In this document: piece after piece, positions 51,557 through 61,515 of the stretch
Layout of the letters: each line of letters opens with the position of its first letter
How positions within the stretch are numbered: the first letter of the stretch is position 1
From: CAZCDS01 sp964497585
Lineage (GTDB): Bacteria > Desulfobacterota > Desulfomonilia > Desulfomonilales > Desulfomonilaceae
Assembly: GCA_964497585.1 (NCBI GenBank)
Contig: CAZCDS010000001.1
Coordinates: 186,001 to 250,000 of the forward strand
Length of the DNA stretch: 64,000 nucleotides
Direction: 5' to 3'
The notes under the pieces: generated by a model
Database searches by the model: none
What the model was told of the DNA's origin: nothing
The model's input: only the letters and a program-made list of their open reading frames with translations
Program-made: the position numbers and the translations under genes

Positions 51557-52501
51557 ACGCAGAAACGAGTGTCGACCGAGCGCTTCTGTTGGTCAATCCT
51601 ATTCATACTAATTCCCCTCGTACATGGAGTTAAGCATAGATTGTGCCAATTCGGGAAACGACCTACGCGCTCTCGCCTATGCTCATATTTGTCGGCAGGT
51701 TATCAGTCTGCATGAAAGTAACGGATTCACTGACGCCCCAGTAGAGCTGATGTTTCACATTTGGAACAACAAGACACTTTCCCCTTCCATCAAGCACTCA
51801 AGGTATTGATATCCTGGGATTTAGATGCATCTGCAGAACTCTGACACGATCATCGCGTTTTGGGTCCGTACGACCCAGCGAGTGTGTACTGTCTCAAATA
51901 GCCGTAAAGTGTGTGGCGCGATGCCCCCGGCAAACCCGCCACCTCTTCTTGTGTCGAGGTTCGGCATCGCCATGAGCAGGGGACGCGTTCACCAGAATCC
52001 ACCCCCCTTCGCGCGGAAGGGTAGTCGGGGATCGGTAACGGGTCGTCGGAGGGATTTTGTCTCCGCCGTGATCGCCTTCATCAGAATCTGTCACAAGTGG
52101 CCACGTTCCGTGGCTCCTTCCCTTTCCGGCAAGACTTCCCCCTCCGGGCCGCCGGAGCCTCGTGCGCTGCTCTTCATACTTGTACGGCAGAATCCCTTGT
52201 CGCCTGACCGCGTGCACCTCGTTGATGACTGGTTCTTGGCCACAAAGGATTTTTTCTCTCTGAATCCTCAAGCGGCAACGAGGTTTTTCATTTTTTTCCA
52301 TGTGCGCCAGGGGAGTCCGGTAGTTTTCTTGCTTGAAACGCCGCCGATCTTTGCCGGTCCCTTCCCTGGCAGGGAGCAGAGCCATCATCTGAACGTGAAT
52401 GAGGCACGTCGGAGTTGCCGAATCGATGGTTCGTACGCGTATCCTGGTAAAGCGTAGCGCTTTCCTATTATGAAAGACACTCTGTCACAGGCGACCCGAG
52501 T
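51557..52501. other. Gene-free stretch
   Basis: About 950 bases carry only chance-like open frames (for example plus 51825-52457, rich in Pro, Arg and Ser). With the surrounding fragments it looks like a region of gene decay. Confidence 0.5.
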
Positions 52502-53353
52502 TTAGGGCTTCTCGTCAGCGAGCCCGGATGCTATGGTCAGCCCACTCCCTTTATGGACAAGGAATCCTTCCTCTAGCAGTTGACGGATGATCATCCTTGT
52601 GCGCTTCGGTTGCTTCCCGATCGCGTTGACAATCGCATCCTCCGACAGGGTTGGGCGTTCGACAAGGGTTCTCAGAACGAGTCCTCGAATTTGCCGATTG
52701 GAACCTTCAAAGGGGGCCTGCTTGTAACGGTGAGCGCTTCTCCTATTGGGGTTTGCGGTAACCGCTTTGAGTGTCGAGCCATAGTCCATGAGTGCGTAAT
52801 ACCAGGTGCGCGCACTGCTCCTGTCCAGCGTTTGTTCGACGAGAGGAAGGAGCTCGTTGTCCTTGATTCGGCTCCGGCCCTCGAAGAACGAATGAATGAA
52901 TACCCGTCGGATGTTCGTCTCTATGAAGACGACAGGCCGATTGAACGCGAAGGCGACGAGCGCTCCTGCGGTCGCCGGACCGATACCGGGCAAGGTTCGG
53001 AGCACTTCCACGGTGTCTGGAAGTGCCCCATCAAATTCTGAAACGATCCGCCGGGCGGCGTGGTGCAATGCCATGGCCCGACGGTTGTATCCGAGGCCGA
53101 TCCACTGTCCCAGCACGTCGCGCAGCGGTCCCTCCGCAAGCGAAGCGAAGTCAGGGAATCGCTTGAGGAAGGGACCATATTTCTCGAGAACTCGCTCCAC
53201 CTGGGTCTGTTGCAGCATGATTTCCGATACGAGGATGCAGTACGGGTTCCGGGTTTCCCGCCAGGGCATCCGACGCCCTTTCTCGCGGAAATGTCCGTAT
53301 ACCGTCTGTCGAAAAGAGGCGACCTCTTCCGGGGTTAGTTCTTTTCTTTCCAC
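52502..53353 (-). CDS. MutY-like HhH-GPD DNA glycosylase without Fe-S cluster
   Basis: This protein of about 283 residues resembles A/G-specific adenine glycosylases: SEIMLQQTQVERV (43-55, with the MutY Glu44), the helix-hairpin-helix LPGIGPATAG (121-130), and FIETNIRRV where the catalytic Asp of MutY/Nth would be Glu145. No C-terminal Cys cluster exists; instead a winged-helix-like domain follows (QIRGLVLRTLVERPTLSEDAI and later). Both features recur together in a known Fe-S-less branch, from memory, so the Glu may be normal there. The start is uncertain; GTG 53353 fits the homology but its Shine-Dalgarno sequence is distant. The frame is open to 53482. Confidence 0.82.
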   Translation of the reverse strand: MERKELTPEEVASFRQTVYGHFREKGRRMPWRETRNPYCILVSEIMLQQTQVERVLEKYGPFLKRFPDFASLAEGPLRDVLGQWIGLGYNRRAMALHHAARRIVSEFDGALPDTVEVLRTLPGIGPATAGALVAFAFNRPVVFIETNIRRVFIHSFFEGRSRIKDNELLPLVEQTLDRSSARTWYYALMDYGSTLKAVTANPNRRSAHRYKQAPFEGSNRQIRGLVLRTLVERPTLSEDAIVNAIGKQPKRTRMIIRQLLEEGFLVHKGSGLTIASGLADEKP

Positions 53354-54101
53354 AATGAACGTCAGGTCCTCCGCACCTCTTGAAGGTTTCGGCTCGTGCC
53401 AAGATTTTGCCCGCCCCTGTCGGCCTGACTCCTGCCCACAGGCCGGCGCGGGGTCTGCGTAACGAAATATGATACCGGCCAACCGGATGCCCGGTCAAAT
53501 TGTCTGTAGCTGGAGTTTCCGTAAAAATTCCAGCCAAGAAGAGCGAGAGCTGGGGGAGATGGCCCCTTAGGGCAGTTTCTTGGGGGACCATGCCGTGCGC
53601 TGACTTGCTGAGAATCTCCTTGATCCCGTCGGCAAGGGCATCGTATCGAACGTTGGGAATCCCGAAGATCCGCTGGGCCGCAGTGAGGGCATGAAGGGCC
53701 AGTATCTGAAGCTTCGGCGCGTACCCCACATGAACCGCGGCGAAGAAGGGTGCGGCCGACACCAGAGCCGCCATGGTCTTGAGGCGCTCGTACGTCCTCA
53801 CCCTGATGTCCTCCGGATTGGAGCTCTGTTTGATGCAACGGATCGTCTCCGCCACCAAAGAATGGGCGACCTCGCTCAGTCGCCCAGACCGCCGAGCCTG
53901 AATAGCCTAAATCATCTCTTCCACGAACCTCGTCAATACCTTGCCCATTCCCGTACAAAGTTTCCCTGAAAAACGGGGAATCTGCACTCGCAATTGCATC
54001 CCGCCCTGGTGTACCATCAACGTGGACCTCCTCGATAGGACTGACGAATCTCTTCTTCTTTTCAGCAATTCTCCCGTGAGAGGTCCCATCTGCTTTGGCA
54101 A
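53354..54101 (-). pseudogene. Helical protein gene interrupted by an in-frame TAG
   Basis: One minus-strand frame runs from 54101, reads MGKVLTRFVEEMI, meets TAG at 53909-53907 and goes on without shift as AIQARRSGRLSEVAHSLVAETIRCI and a hydrophobic helical region (MAALVSAAPFFAAVHVGYAP, LQILALHALTAAQRIFGI). The residues before and after the stop make one continuous amphipathic helix, so this looks like a single gene broken by a nonsense mutation. The 3' end is unclear because the frame continues into the glycosylase gene. A restart at TTG 53858 is possible. The family is unknown. Confidence 0.45.
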
Positions 54102-55005
54102 GAAGTCTCCCCATTTTCACTTCCCATAAGCCATAACCCCATAAAATCCTGTACCAAAGCTCCTCTCACTCAGTAAGTTTTGGAGAATGTCCTGGGGAAT
54201 CCGACGAGGGTTCACCGGAGAGGACGCTCTCGAAAAGACTCCAGACCTGGCCGACTTGTGTGCGTTCATCGGGGAGGGCTACTCTCTTGGGCGCCTACAC
54301 GAACTTCCCTGCATTAAAAGGGGACAACGCAGCATGAAAGCCCGGCGGTGCCGATCGGTGGCAGGCGCCCCTGCCTCGGTGACATAACGCTGCTGTTCTG
54401 ACCTGAGGCTACACCTCAGCGCGGTCTTTCATAGGAACTTCGATTCATCGGAGCAAGCATCGGAATCATGAGGCAGGACGGGACGGGCGGCTTATGTTAA
54501 CGCATACAGGACAAAGGCCTCGAAGTTTGCCGGGGACTTCTCGGTGTGATAGGAGTAGATGATTGTGGTTCAGGATGTCACGTAAAACAGGACCTGGACA
54601 TGTTTCGCAGTGGTGGAGATCGTGAACCGCTCGTCGTCGTCACGGTTCTCTGCCTAAGCGAAAACGCTTTATCGTTATCGGGCGGCTCATGCTGCTCTCT
54701 GGGCTGTCGGTCGCGATCTTCGTCGAGTCTCTTATCCTTGGCGGTTCTCCGAAGACGCGGCAGGTCCACCGCAACATAGGCGACCCACGACCGAAGAGCA
54801 CATTCGTCTCCAAACGGTCCGACGAACTCAAGACACCGCTCACGACGATAAGCATGTATGTGCCACAGCGCACTAAGGTCGAACTCGACCGTCGCCGATC
54901 CCGTCTTGTCACGATGGTGCACGGAGTCGGATACAGGTATGAGATCCAGTGGTGTGGAACGGTTGACTCGTATTTCGGGCGAGATCCATAGATAGGAGGC
55001 TGCAT
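54102..55005. other. Decayed region upstream of the M20 gene
   Basis: No intact gene is present. The right half (54540-54990) contains remnants of a two-component system, described separately. The left half has no recognisable content. Confidence 0.5.
54689..54991 (+). pseudogene. Two-component system remnant (kinase and OmpR-type regulator pieces)
   Basis: A 100-residue frame combines pieces that belong to different proteins. A TM-like segment LLSGLSVAIFVESLILGG is followed by SDELKTPLTTISMYV, which is the phospho-acceptor region of a histidine kinase with its His replaced by Asp. Then comes RLVTMVHGVGYRYEIQ, which is the last hairpin of an OmpR-family DNA-binding domain. The arrangement is best explained by deletion within an ancestral regulator-kinase pair. 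Confidence 0.55.
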
Positions 55006-56277
55006 ATGACTGAAAAAGGACGAGAGGAAAAAATCGTCGCGACGGTCGATTCCCTAAGCGAAGACATTGTGGATTTCACGTGCAGGCTGGTGGAGCGGTC
55101 CAGTACGCTGGGGAACGAGGTTCCCGTTCTGGAGGTGATGTCCGAGGAGCTCACGTCTCGTGGCCTTGAGCCCGTGCGAGTACCACTGGACTATGAGACC
55201 CTTGGCACCCATCCCGGATTCGCGCCCGTAGCCTGGGATTATCCGGGTCGTTACTGTGTCGTGGCCACTCGTCCCGCGGACGGCGAAGGAGGACGCAGCG
55301 CCCTGTTCAACGGGCATGTGGACGTGGTAAGCCCTGAACCCCTCCACCTGTGGGAGCAGGATCCCTTCAAGCCCTGGATTCGGGACGGTTGGCTGCATGG
55401 CCGGGGCGCGGGAGACATGAAGTCCGGCGTAGCCGCCATGACCTTCGCTCTACGTGCGGTGGAGAGAGCCGGCTTTGGGCTCAGAGGGCCCGTGACCCTG
55501 GAAGCGGTCATCGAGGAAGAGTGCGGAGGAAACGGGGCTCTGGCGTGCGTGGCCGCCGGCTACGACGCGGAGGCGGTACTCATACCGGAGCCCTTTGGTC
55601 CCACAATCCTGACCGTGCAGGTAGGGGTAGTGTGGTTCAAGGTCACGGTCGGAGGCGTGCCCGGCCATGTCCAAAACACTCACTCCCACGTAAATGCCGT
55701 GGATAAGTGCCGGCCGCTCATTGATGCGCTGAAGGAGCTGGAAAAAGAGATGAACCGGGAGGGCCATCCCGCGTACGAGGGAGTAGACCACCCTCTCAAC
55801 CTGAACATTGGGATCATTGCAGGTGGAGATTGGCCGTCTAATGTCCCTGCCCAGGCGGAATTCCACGCTCGACTGGGTTATTTCCCCGATACGGACTTCG
55901 CTTCCATACGGGAGAGAATAGAAAACACCGTACGCTCAGCGGCACAGGCCGATCCGTGGCTGGCCGGCCATCCTCCCGCTGTGGAATTCTACGGTTTTCG
56001 TTCCGAGGGCCACACCATCTCTCGGGATCTGCCAGCCCTCACCGTGTTGAATGAGTCCCACAGATCTCTGGCCGGAAAGGATGCTGATGCATACCTTTCC
56101 ACGTGCTATACGGACTTGCGGGCCTTCCATTTTTTCGGGAAGGGTCAAGCCACCTGCTTCGGTCCGGTTGCTCATAACATCCACGGCGCGAACGAACGGG
56201 TTCTCATTGACAGCGTGATTCACACGGCGAAAGTTTACGCGCTCTTCCTGGCCCGCTGGTGCGGTCTGATGGAATGA
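55006..56277 (+). CDS. M20-family metallohydrolase (ArgE/DapE/acetylornithine-deacetylase type)
   Basis: This is a zinc-dependent amidohydrolase or peptidase of 423 residues. Metal ligands and catalytic residues are in FNGHVDVV (His104, Asp106), GRGAGDMKSG (Asp137), EEECGGNG (Glu170-172), IPEPFG and GANERV near the end. The dimerisation insert is present (about 205-320). ATG 55006 follows AGGAGG at an ideal distance. The substrate cannot be told; N-acyl amino acids are typical. It is monocistronic and convergent with the outer-membrane gene. Confidence 0.9.
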   Translation: MTEKGREEKIVATVDSLSEDIVDFTCRLVERSSTLGNEVPVLEVMSEELTSRGLEPVRVPLDYETLGTHPGFAPVAWDYPGRYCVVATRPADGEGGRSALFNGHVDVVSPEPLHLWEQDPFKPWIRDGWLHGRGAGDMKSGVAAMTFALRAVERAGFGLRGPVTLEAVIEEECGGNGALACVAAGYDAEAVLIPEPFGPTILTVQVGVVWFKVTVGGVPGHVQNTHSHVNAVDKCRPLIDALKELEKEMNREGHPAYEGVDHPLNLNIGIIAGGDWPSNVPAQAEFHARLGYFPDTDFASIRERIENTVRSAAQADPWLAGHPPAVEFYGFRSEGHTISRDLPALTVLNESHRSLAGKDADAYLSTCYTDLRAFHFFGKGQATCFGPVAHNIHGANERVLIDSVIHTAKVYALFLARWCGLME

Positions 56278-56304
56278 TTGGCTGAAGCTCCGGCGAAGAG
56301 GACA

Positions 56305-58110
56305 TCAGAATTCTATGGAAAGGGAAGTCTGGACCGCGTGAATCGGGTCGCGGGAATAAAGAACCCCTGTGGTTGTCGCCTCCCCACCGGCCGTGACAAC
56401 GACGGCCTGGTATGCCTCCTTGAACCAATCGCCTGGTTGCCAGTACGAGTAGCGGGTTTTGAACGTGAGGTTTTCAAGAAGCTTCCAGTCCGTGCCGAAG
56501 TTCATTTCCCAGCCTACGAATCCGTTGGATACGTAATCGTTGCCGGTCCCGAAAGACCTCCCGGCTTTGGCGTAGAACTCTCGCAGGTTTGGGATGCTGC
56601 CCGCGGCCAAGGACCCGGAACTCTGATACTGGCCGAAGAAGGTCCCTGCCCGCTCCAGTCGATGCGCCCATATGTAGCTCGCCCACAGGTTCAGGTTGGA
56701 GGCAAGAGCGTAGTCCAACCGGCCGGCGAAGCAGTAGCCGTCGGTCATCATGCCGTGCTCGTCAGCCACGAAGGTGAAATCCATCACGTTCCAACCGCCG
56801 TTGTTCCCGCCCGCGTACGTGTAGAACATCAGATATTCGTACGGCCGCATTGCCTGGTAATTGATGGCCCAGGGCGTGTAGACCTTCGGGTTGGCTCCCG
56901 GCGCAAAGGGAGCCGGTGTGGCCTCGGCAAGAAAAAAGCCGCCGGCGTAAATGTTTCGAACACGATTGTCCGTGTTGAGGACCGGGCCGGAGGCAAGCGC
57001 GTACATCAGCGTCAGCCGCATGGGGCCAAGAATCATACCCGCCTCGGCAAAAAGATGCATCCCTTCGATATACTGGGTCTGCGAAATGGTAGGAATGCCG
57101 GAAGATTCCGGATCAGGCGCGAGTGCCAGGTACCGGTCGATGTTCATCCAGGCACCTTCCGCGTTCGCAAAAAAGAGGCCGTCAGCGTATTTGGCAAACA
57201 CCAGATTAATCAGCAGATTGTCGTCCTGATTCGGAGTGAAGTCAACGACGTTATTGCCATGATACTGGCGCAGCATCGTGGCCGCGCCGAGACTCAGTCT
57301 TGACCGGTCCAACGTAACGTAGAAAGCTTGAAATGAAGTGTTCCTGCGTGTCGAGTCCGGAACGTTACTCCAGATCGAAGGAATCCTCATGCTGCCCGGC
57401 CAAAAAGCGAACATGAATCTCAGGGGGCCATAGGGGACCGCCAGGAGGTACATTTCAGAGCGGGTGTTTTCTCCGAAGGTGGCACCCGTACCGAAAGGGA
57501 AGGCCCTAGCCCCAACGGAAATGACTCCCCAGGGGATCTTCATGGTGGCCCAGAACTGCTCCACGCTGATCAACGCGAGCGTGTCGTAGGCGTTTGTGCT
57601 CGATTGGGCAACGTAGAAGCGCTCCAAAGGAGGGACTCCGATACCGCGGTCGCCCAATGCCGAGTTCTGGGAGTATTTGTTCCGATACCCTCCGATATTG
57701 AACACCCCGCGAACCCTGATGGCTTGATTGACTCTGATCGTCGGCTGCAACGTCAGTCGCGTGTCATTGTATTGGGCGTCGGAACCTGACGGAGAGAAGC
57801 CGCCCCGAGTGATGAGCATCTGGCGGCCGGTGGCGCTTCCGACGTTGAACAGGAAGTTGCTCGTCGGCATTGCCACCCCCGGAAGCCCACCCGTGTTGTA
57901 GGAGTTGGGTCCTGCCAGGCCCACGAGGACACCGTCGACCGCGCCCTCTTGAGCGGTGGCCATGCCGAACAGGTCGTTGTTGCCGGTTCGGCCGAACCAC
58001 CGGAAACGGTTCTCGTATTCCCCGCTCATGGCGAACTCCCACGCGACCGCGGAGGCTGCATACGAGCTGATGAGGAGAAAAATGATTACCAGTATTGACA
58101 GTCGCTGCAT
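56305..58110 (-). CDS. Large outer-membrane beta-barrel protein
   Basis: This 600-residue protein has a signal peptide (1-23, ending SAVA). The rest is a run of amphipathic strands, rich in Tyr, Trp, Asn and Gly, ending VQTSLSIEF with the terminal Phe. The size and strand density suggest a barrel of 16 strands or more, as in porin-like or DUF1302-like proteins, but I do not identify the family. ATG 58110 opens the signal peptide; the frame is open to 58239. An AT-rich promoter lies upstream. Confidence 0.82.
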   Translation of the reverse strand: MQRLSILVIIFLLISSYAASAVAWEFAMSGEYENRFRWFGRTGNNDLFGMATAQEGAVDGVLVGLAGPNSYNTGGLPGVAMPTSNFLFNVGSATGRQMLITRGGFSPSGSDAQYNDTRLTLQPTIRVNQAIRVRGVFNIGGYRNKYSQNSALGDRGIGVPPLERFYVAQSSTNAYDTLALISVEQFWATMKIPWGVISVGARAFPFGTGATFGENTRSEMYLLAVPYGPLRFMFAFWPGSMRIPSIWSNVPDSTRRNTSFQAFYVTLDRSRLSLGAATMLRQYHGNNVVDFTPNQDDNLLINLVFAKYADGLFFANAEGAWMNIDRYLALAPDPESSGIPTISQTQYIEGMHLFAEAGMILGPMRLTLMYALASGPVLNTDNRVRNIYAGGFFLAEATPAPFAPGANPKVYTPWAINYQAMRPYEYLMFYTYAGGNNGGWNVMDFTFVADEHGMMTDGYCFAGRLDYALASNLNLWASYIWAHRLERAGTFFGQYQSSGSLAAGSIPNLREFYAKAGRSFGTGNDYVSNGFVGWEMNFGTDWKLLENLTFKTRYSYWQPGDWFKEAYQAVVVTAGGEATTTGVLYSRDPIHAVQTSLSIEF

Positions 58111-58608
58111 GGATCTCGTTTCAGGCCGCAAGAACCGCAATGGGAGGATGACTTCGAGACTCGCCCACGGCGCCTGTACGCCAGAGCAGGGTGGTTTCAG
58201 TCGGTCCAGACGAGCTGGCGACTCAGATGCGGGAGCCATGCCATTGGCAGGGTCGCACGCGAGAGGAGTTGAATACCCTCTCCGAATACGGCGTTCAGAT
58301 TATATAAAATACTTTAAATTTCGTGATATGTCAATTGACTTTACAGGCGATTTTGTCATTAGGTTGCTGTTTCCGGTCCCTGGGCTAATTGACTGAAACG
58401 CCTTCGGCATTTGCCAGTACGCCGATTCGCGTTCAAACAAGTAGGATTGGGAATTCCCTCCAGTCTTCTCATCCTCAGGAAAGGGTTAGGGTGAGGGCCA
58501 TATGAGACATTCCTGCCGTAAGGCTACGAACTTTGGAGTTACCGGTAGGGAAGCGGTCGTCAGATTCCCACACGTGCATGAGATTGAACGAAAATACTCC
58601 CCGCCACC
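58111..58608. other. Intergenic region with promoter and dispersed repeat
   Basis: On the minus strand TTGACA (58334-58329) and TATTTT (58311-58306) are 17 bases apart, a promoter candidate for the outer-membrane gene. A TATAAT follows at 58304-58299. The -35 box overlaps the palindrome GTCAATTGAC (58330-58339), a possible operator. At about 58456-58499 lies a TTAGGGTGAGGG-type repeat related to the one at 15903. No gene is seen. Confidence 0.5.
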
Positions 58609-59406
58609 TCAGAAGTCACATTTGGTCGGTCGGTACCGCGTGGTATGGAGGGTCTTGTCTCCAATTTGTATGGCTTCGGTGGGGCAATGATGGATGCACC
58701 GGAAGCAGGTGTCGCAATTGTCGCCGAAGGCTATCCCTGATTCTGTTGCTTCGATGTTTCCCCGGGGGCATTGCCGCACGCACAGGTGGCACTCCGTGCA
58801 ACGCTCTTTCATCGAATGGAACCGGCCGACGAAGATCCGATAGTGATCCGTGGCTCGTATCTCCGCCTTTTTCACGATCCCCTCATCGATGAACGTGTAC
58901 CACTTCTTTCGAGGCAAGGGCATTGCCCTGTCTCGCTTCAATCTCTTGAGCAATCGCCTGATTTTTAAGTCTATTCTTCTGCTGTGGATGAATTTGAGGA
59001 AGCGCTCCATCGTTGAGTCTTTCCCGGCAAAGAGCAAGAGACCGTCGGATCCCGGCATATAGAATTCGTGGAATCCTTTGGGGAGAAATCCCTGCCGGGC
59101 AGCCAGGAAAATGATGTTGCGCATCCCGTTGCCCGAATACATTCCTTTGGTAGTGAAAAAAAGAGCGCTCCTGTTCCGGCCGTGCATCCTGCTCAGGTAA
59201 TCGTGTGCCAATTGCGGAGCGTTTCTGAAGTACGTGGGAAAGCCCAGAATCAACACATCGAAATCGTCGATCGGGGTATCCAGAGCGTCCTGTGTGATCC
59301 TCAAACTTTGGACGGTGTGACCCTGTTCCACAAGAATCTCCCCGGCCTTCTTCGCGATGCACTGCGTGTTTCCAGCTCCGGAATAGTAAAGTACCAGAAA
59401 TCTCAT
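58609..59406 (-). CDS. EFR1-type flavodoxin-ferredoxin fusion protein
   Basis: The 265 residues comprise an N-terminal flavodoxin domain (YYSGAGNTQCIA at 7-18 binds FMN phosphate) and a C-terminal pair of 4Fe-4S motifs: Cys203-206-209-213 and Cys231-234-237-241. It is a cytoplasmic electron carrier typical of anaerobes. ATG 59406 follows AGAGGAA. The electron partner is not evident from the neighbours. Confidence 0.93.
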   Translation of the reverse strand: MRFLVLYYSGAGNTQCIAKKAGEILVEQGHTVQSLRITQDALDTPIDDFDVLILGFPTYFRNAPQLAHDYLSRMHGRNRSALFFTTKGMYSGNGMRNIIFLAARQGFLPKGFHEFYMPGSDGLLLFAGKDSTMERFLKFIHSRRIDLKIRRLLKRLKRDRAMPLPRKKWYTFIDEGIVKKAEIRATDHYRIFVGRFHSMKERCTECHLCVRQCPRGNIEATESGIAFGDNCDTCFRCIHHCPTEAIQIGDKTLHTTRYRPTKCDF

Positions 59407-59876
59407 TCAATTCCTCTGAAGTCACTTGAGCACGGCAGAGACATGAACTCGGGAACGGTTCGCCCGGCTCCCTCAGTTCGGCTACTCAGTGCGTGGAGCA
59501 GGAGGCCGCAGGGCCCGTACGCGACACCCTGCTGATCTTATCAAGCAGCCACGGGATGAGAAGCAAAAGACTTCTTATCAGAGATGGTCCAACAACTGCA
59601 AGTTCCTGCAACCATTGGGCAGCCGGAGGACCGGGAGATGCTCCGGGCATGGCGCTTTTCGCTCTGCCTGGAGCCGATAATCCGCCGTCTTCTGGCTTAA
59701 AGTGTTGACATTTTTAATATCTTTTGCTTATGATAACGCCGCGCTAAGTGTCATCCGCAAATGGGAGGTCATTGGTCTTTTCCGCCTCTCGCCAGTTCGA
59801 GGCGAGAAAGGGCCACTGCTGAGCCGAGATTTGGGCTGCCGGTCACAGGGCGAGCCGGCCGATTCGGCCGGCGACC
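59407..59876. other. Divergent intergenic region upstream of the Mla operon
   Basis: A strong hairpin GCCGGCCG-ATT-CGGCCGGC (59854-59872) ends four bases before the GTG of the mlaE-like gene, where the ribosome binding site should be. TTGACA at 59704-59709 is a candidate -35 box. No gene is seen. Confidence 0.45.
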
Positions 59877-60728
59877 GTGACAGCGGCAAGGGAGCTTCCG
59901 AAGGGGGCAAGGAAGGGATTAAATTTGTTGAGGTTTCTGGCATTCCTAGGATCGATAATCCTCAACGCTGCCGTTTCAGTATGGGTTGCGGTCGAGGAGA
60001 TCGGCCGTACCGTCATTTTGCTCGCGAGAACCCTGGTGTGGCTTTTCAGGCGACCTTTCCGTGCCCACGAGGTCTTTAGGCAGCTCGACTTCGTCGGAGT
60101 CCAATCTCTGGAACTGATTTGCATAACGGGAGCATTTACCGGGATGGTGATGGCTCTGCAGTCCCATCTGGGGATGAGCAAGTTCGGAGCAGTCTCTCTC
60201 CTCGGGGGCGCAGTGGCGCTCACGCTGGCGAGAGAGCTTGGGCCGGTCCTGAGCGCTCTCATGGTCTGCGGACGCGCGGGCTCTGCAATTGCGGCCGAGC
60301 TGGGCAGCATGAGGACCACCGAGCAGATCGACGCGCTGTCGAGCATGGCGGTTGAGCCGGTCCAGTACCTTGTGCTTCCCCGTTTGCTGGCGACGACCAT
60401 AGCAATGCCGTTGTTGGCCATACTCTTTGAGTTCAGCGGGATGGTTGGAGCATACCTGACGGCGGTCTACCAGCTCGGGATGGAAGGGCCGGTCTTCATG
60501 AATAGCGTTCAGGAGTATTTGGAGCTGGAGGACATAACTCACGGGCTGATCAAATCAGTCGTTTTCGGGCTGATCGTCTCTCTGGTGAGTTGCGCCAAAG
60601 GGTTCCACGTCACGGGAGGGGCTCGCGGAGTGGGTCAAGCTACGACTCGCGCCGTGGTGATCTCGTCGCTTCTGATTCTCGCGTCGGATTATGCGATGAC
60701 TGCCATCATGTTTGGACGGCCTGCGTAG
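59877..60728 (+). CDS. mlaE: MlaE-type ABC transporter permease
   Basis: This inner-membrane permease of the Mla/MCE lipid transport system has 283 residues and about five to six hydrophobic segments. Signature parts are GAFTGMVMALQ (about 83-93), RELGPVLSALMVCGRAGSAIAAELGSM (about 119-145) and the C-terminal GARGVGQATTRAVV. GTG 59877 is the first start after an in-frame stop, but no Shine-Dalgarno sequence is visible because a hairpin fills the site. The next gene, mlaF, begins 20 bases after the stop. Confidence 0.93.
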   Translation: MTAARELPKGARKGLNLLRFLAFLGSIILNAAVSVWVAVEEIGRTVILLARTLVWLFRRPFRAHEVFRQLDFVGVQSLELICITGAFTGMVMALQSHLGMSKFGAVSLLGGAVALTLARELGPVLSALMVCGRAGSAIAAELGSMRTTEQIDALSSMAVEPVQYLVLPRLLATTIAMPLLAILFEFSGMVGAYLTAVYQLGMEGPVFMNSVQEYLELEDITHGLIKSVVFGLIVSLVSCAKGFHVTGGARGVGQATTRAVVISSLLILASDYAMTAIMFGRPA

Positions 60729-60748
60729 AGCACAGGCGGAAGCGACAG

Positions 60749-61495
60749 ATGATCGTTGTCAAGGATGTCCATAAGCGTTACGGCGACCAGAAAGTCCTTG
60801 ACGGGATTAGCTTTACCATACTCCGGGGGAGCGTGACCACGATCATCGGCCGCTCCGGCGGAGGCAAATCGGTCCTCCTCAAGCACATGATCGGGTTGGA
60901 GACTCCCGACGCGGGCGAGATCGTCATAAACGGCGTGAATGTTGTGGGCATGGGTGGACGTGAACTCAACCGATTGCGGCGAAGGTTCGGCGTGCTTTTC
61001 CAGGAAGGAGCGCTCTTCGATTTCTTGACCGCTCATGACAACGTGGCCTTTCCGCTGCGGGAGCATACGAAACTCTCCGAATCGGAGATCGGCGACATCG
61101 TCCGGGCCAAGCTGAAGACCGTGGAATTGACCGGTCACGGAGAGAAATTCCCGTCCCAGCTTTCCAGTGGCATGCGCAAACGGGTGGCGTTGGCTCGAGC
61201 TCTGGCGATGGACCCGGAGATCGTTTTCTTCGATGAGCCGACTGCGGGGTTGGACCCGATAACCAGAGCGGCAATCTACAACCTCATCGTTAGAACGCAC
61301 GAGGTGAGCCTCGTAACGTACGTCATGGTGAGCCACGACATCGAAGGAGCGTTCTCGATCTCGAACGAAATAATGATGCTTTGGGACGGGCGAATCGTTG
61401 AAAGCGGCAGTCCGGAGGAAATGAGAAGCAGCCGCAACAGAATCGTCCGGCAGTTCATTTCCGGCCCCTTCAGAGATCAGAACGGGAGCGGGTAA
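60749..61495 (+). CDS. mlaF: MlaF-type ABC transporter ATPase
   Basis: The ATPase has 248 residues. Walker A GRSGGGKS is at 34-41, the Q-loop FGVLFQEGALFD at about 76-87, the Mla-type signature LSSGMRKRVALARALA at about 138-153 and Walker B VFFDEPTAGLDP after it, with the switch His in VSHD. ATG 60749 has GGCGGAAG before it. It powers lipid transfer by the MlaE permease. Confidence 0.95.
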   Translation: MIVVKDVHKRYGDQKVLDGISFTILRGSVTTIIGRSGGGKSVLLKHMIGLETPDAGEIVINGVNVVGMGGRELNRLRRRFGVLFQEGALFDFLTAHDNVAFPLREHTKLSESEIGDIVRAKLKTVELTGHGEKFPSQLSSGMRKRVALARALAMDPEIVFFDEPTAGLDPITRAAIYNLIVRTHEVSLVTYVMVSHDIEGAFSISNEIMMLWDGRIVESGSPEEMRSSRNRIVRQFISGPFRDQNGSG

Positions 61496-61515
61496 CAGAC
61501 AGCGTGCAGAGGACG

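Noticed and set aside
51825..52457. Plus-strand open frame of 210 codons in a gene-poor area
   Set aside because: Composition is dominated by Arg, Pro, Ser and Phe with no secondary-structure pattern; no convincing ribosome binding site.
53362..54120. Minus-strand frame of 252 codons overlapping the TAG-interrupted gene
   Set aside because: Gly/Arg/Asp-rich reading typical of an off-frame. The alternative frame shows clean helical segments despite its stop.
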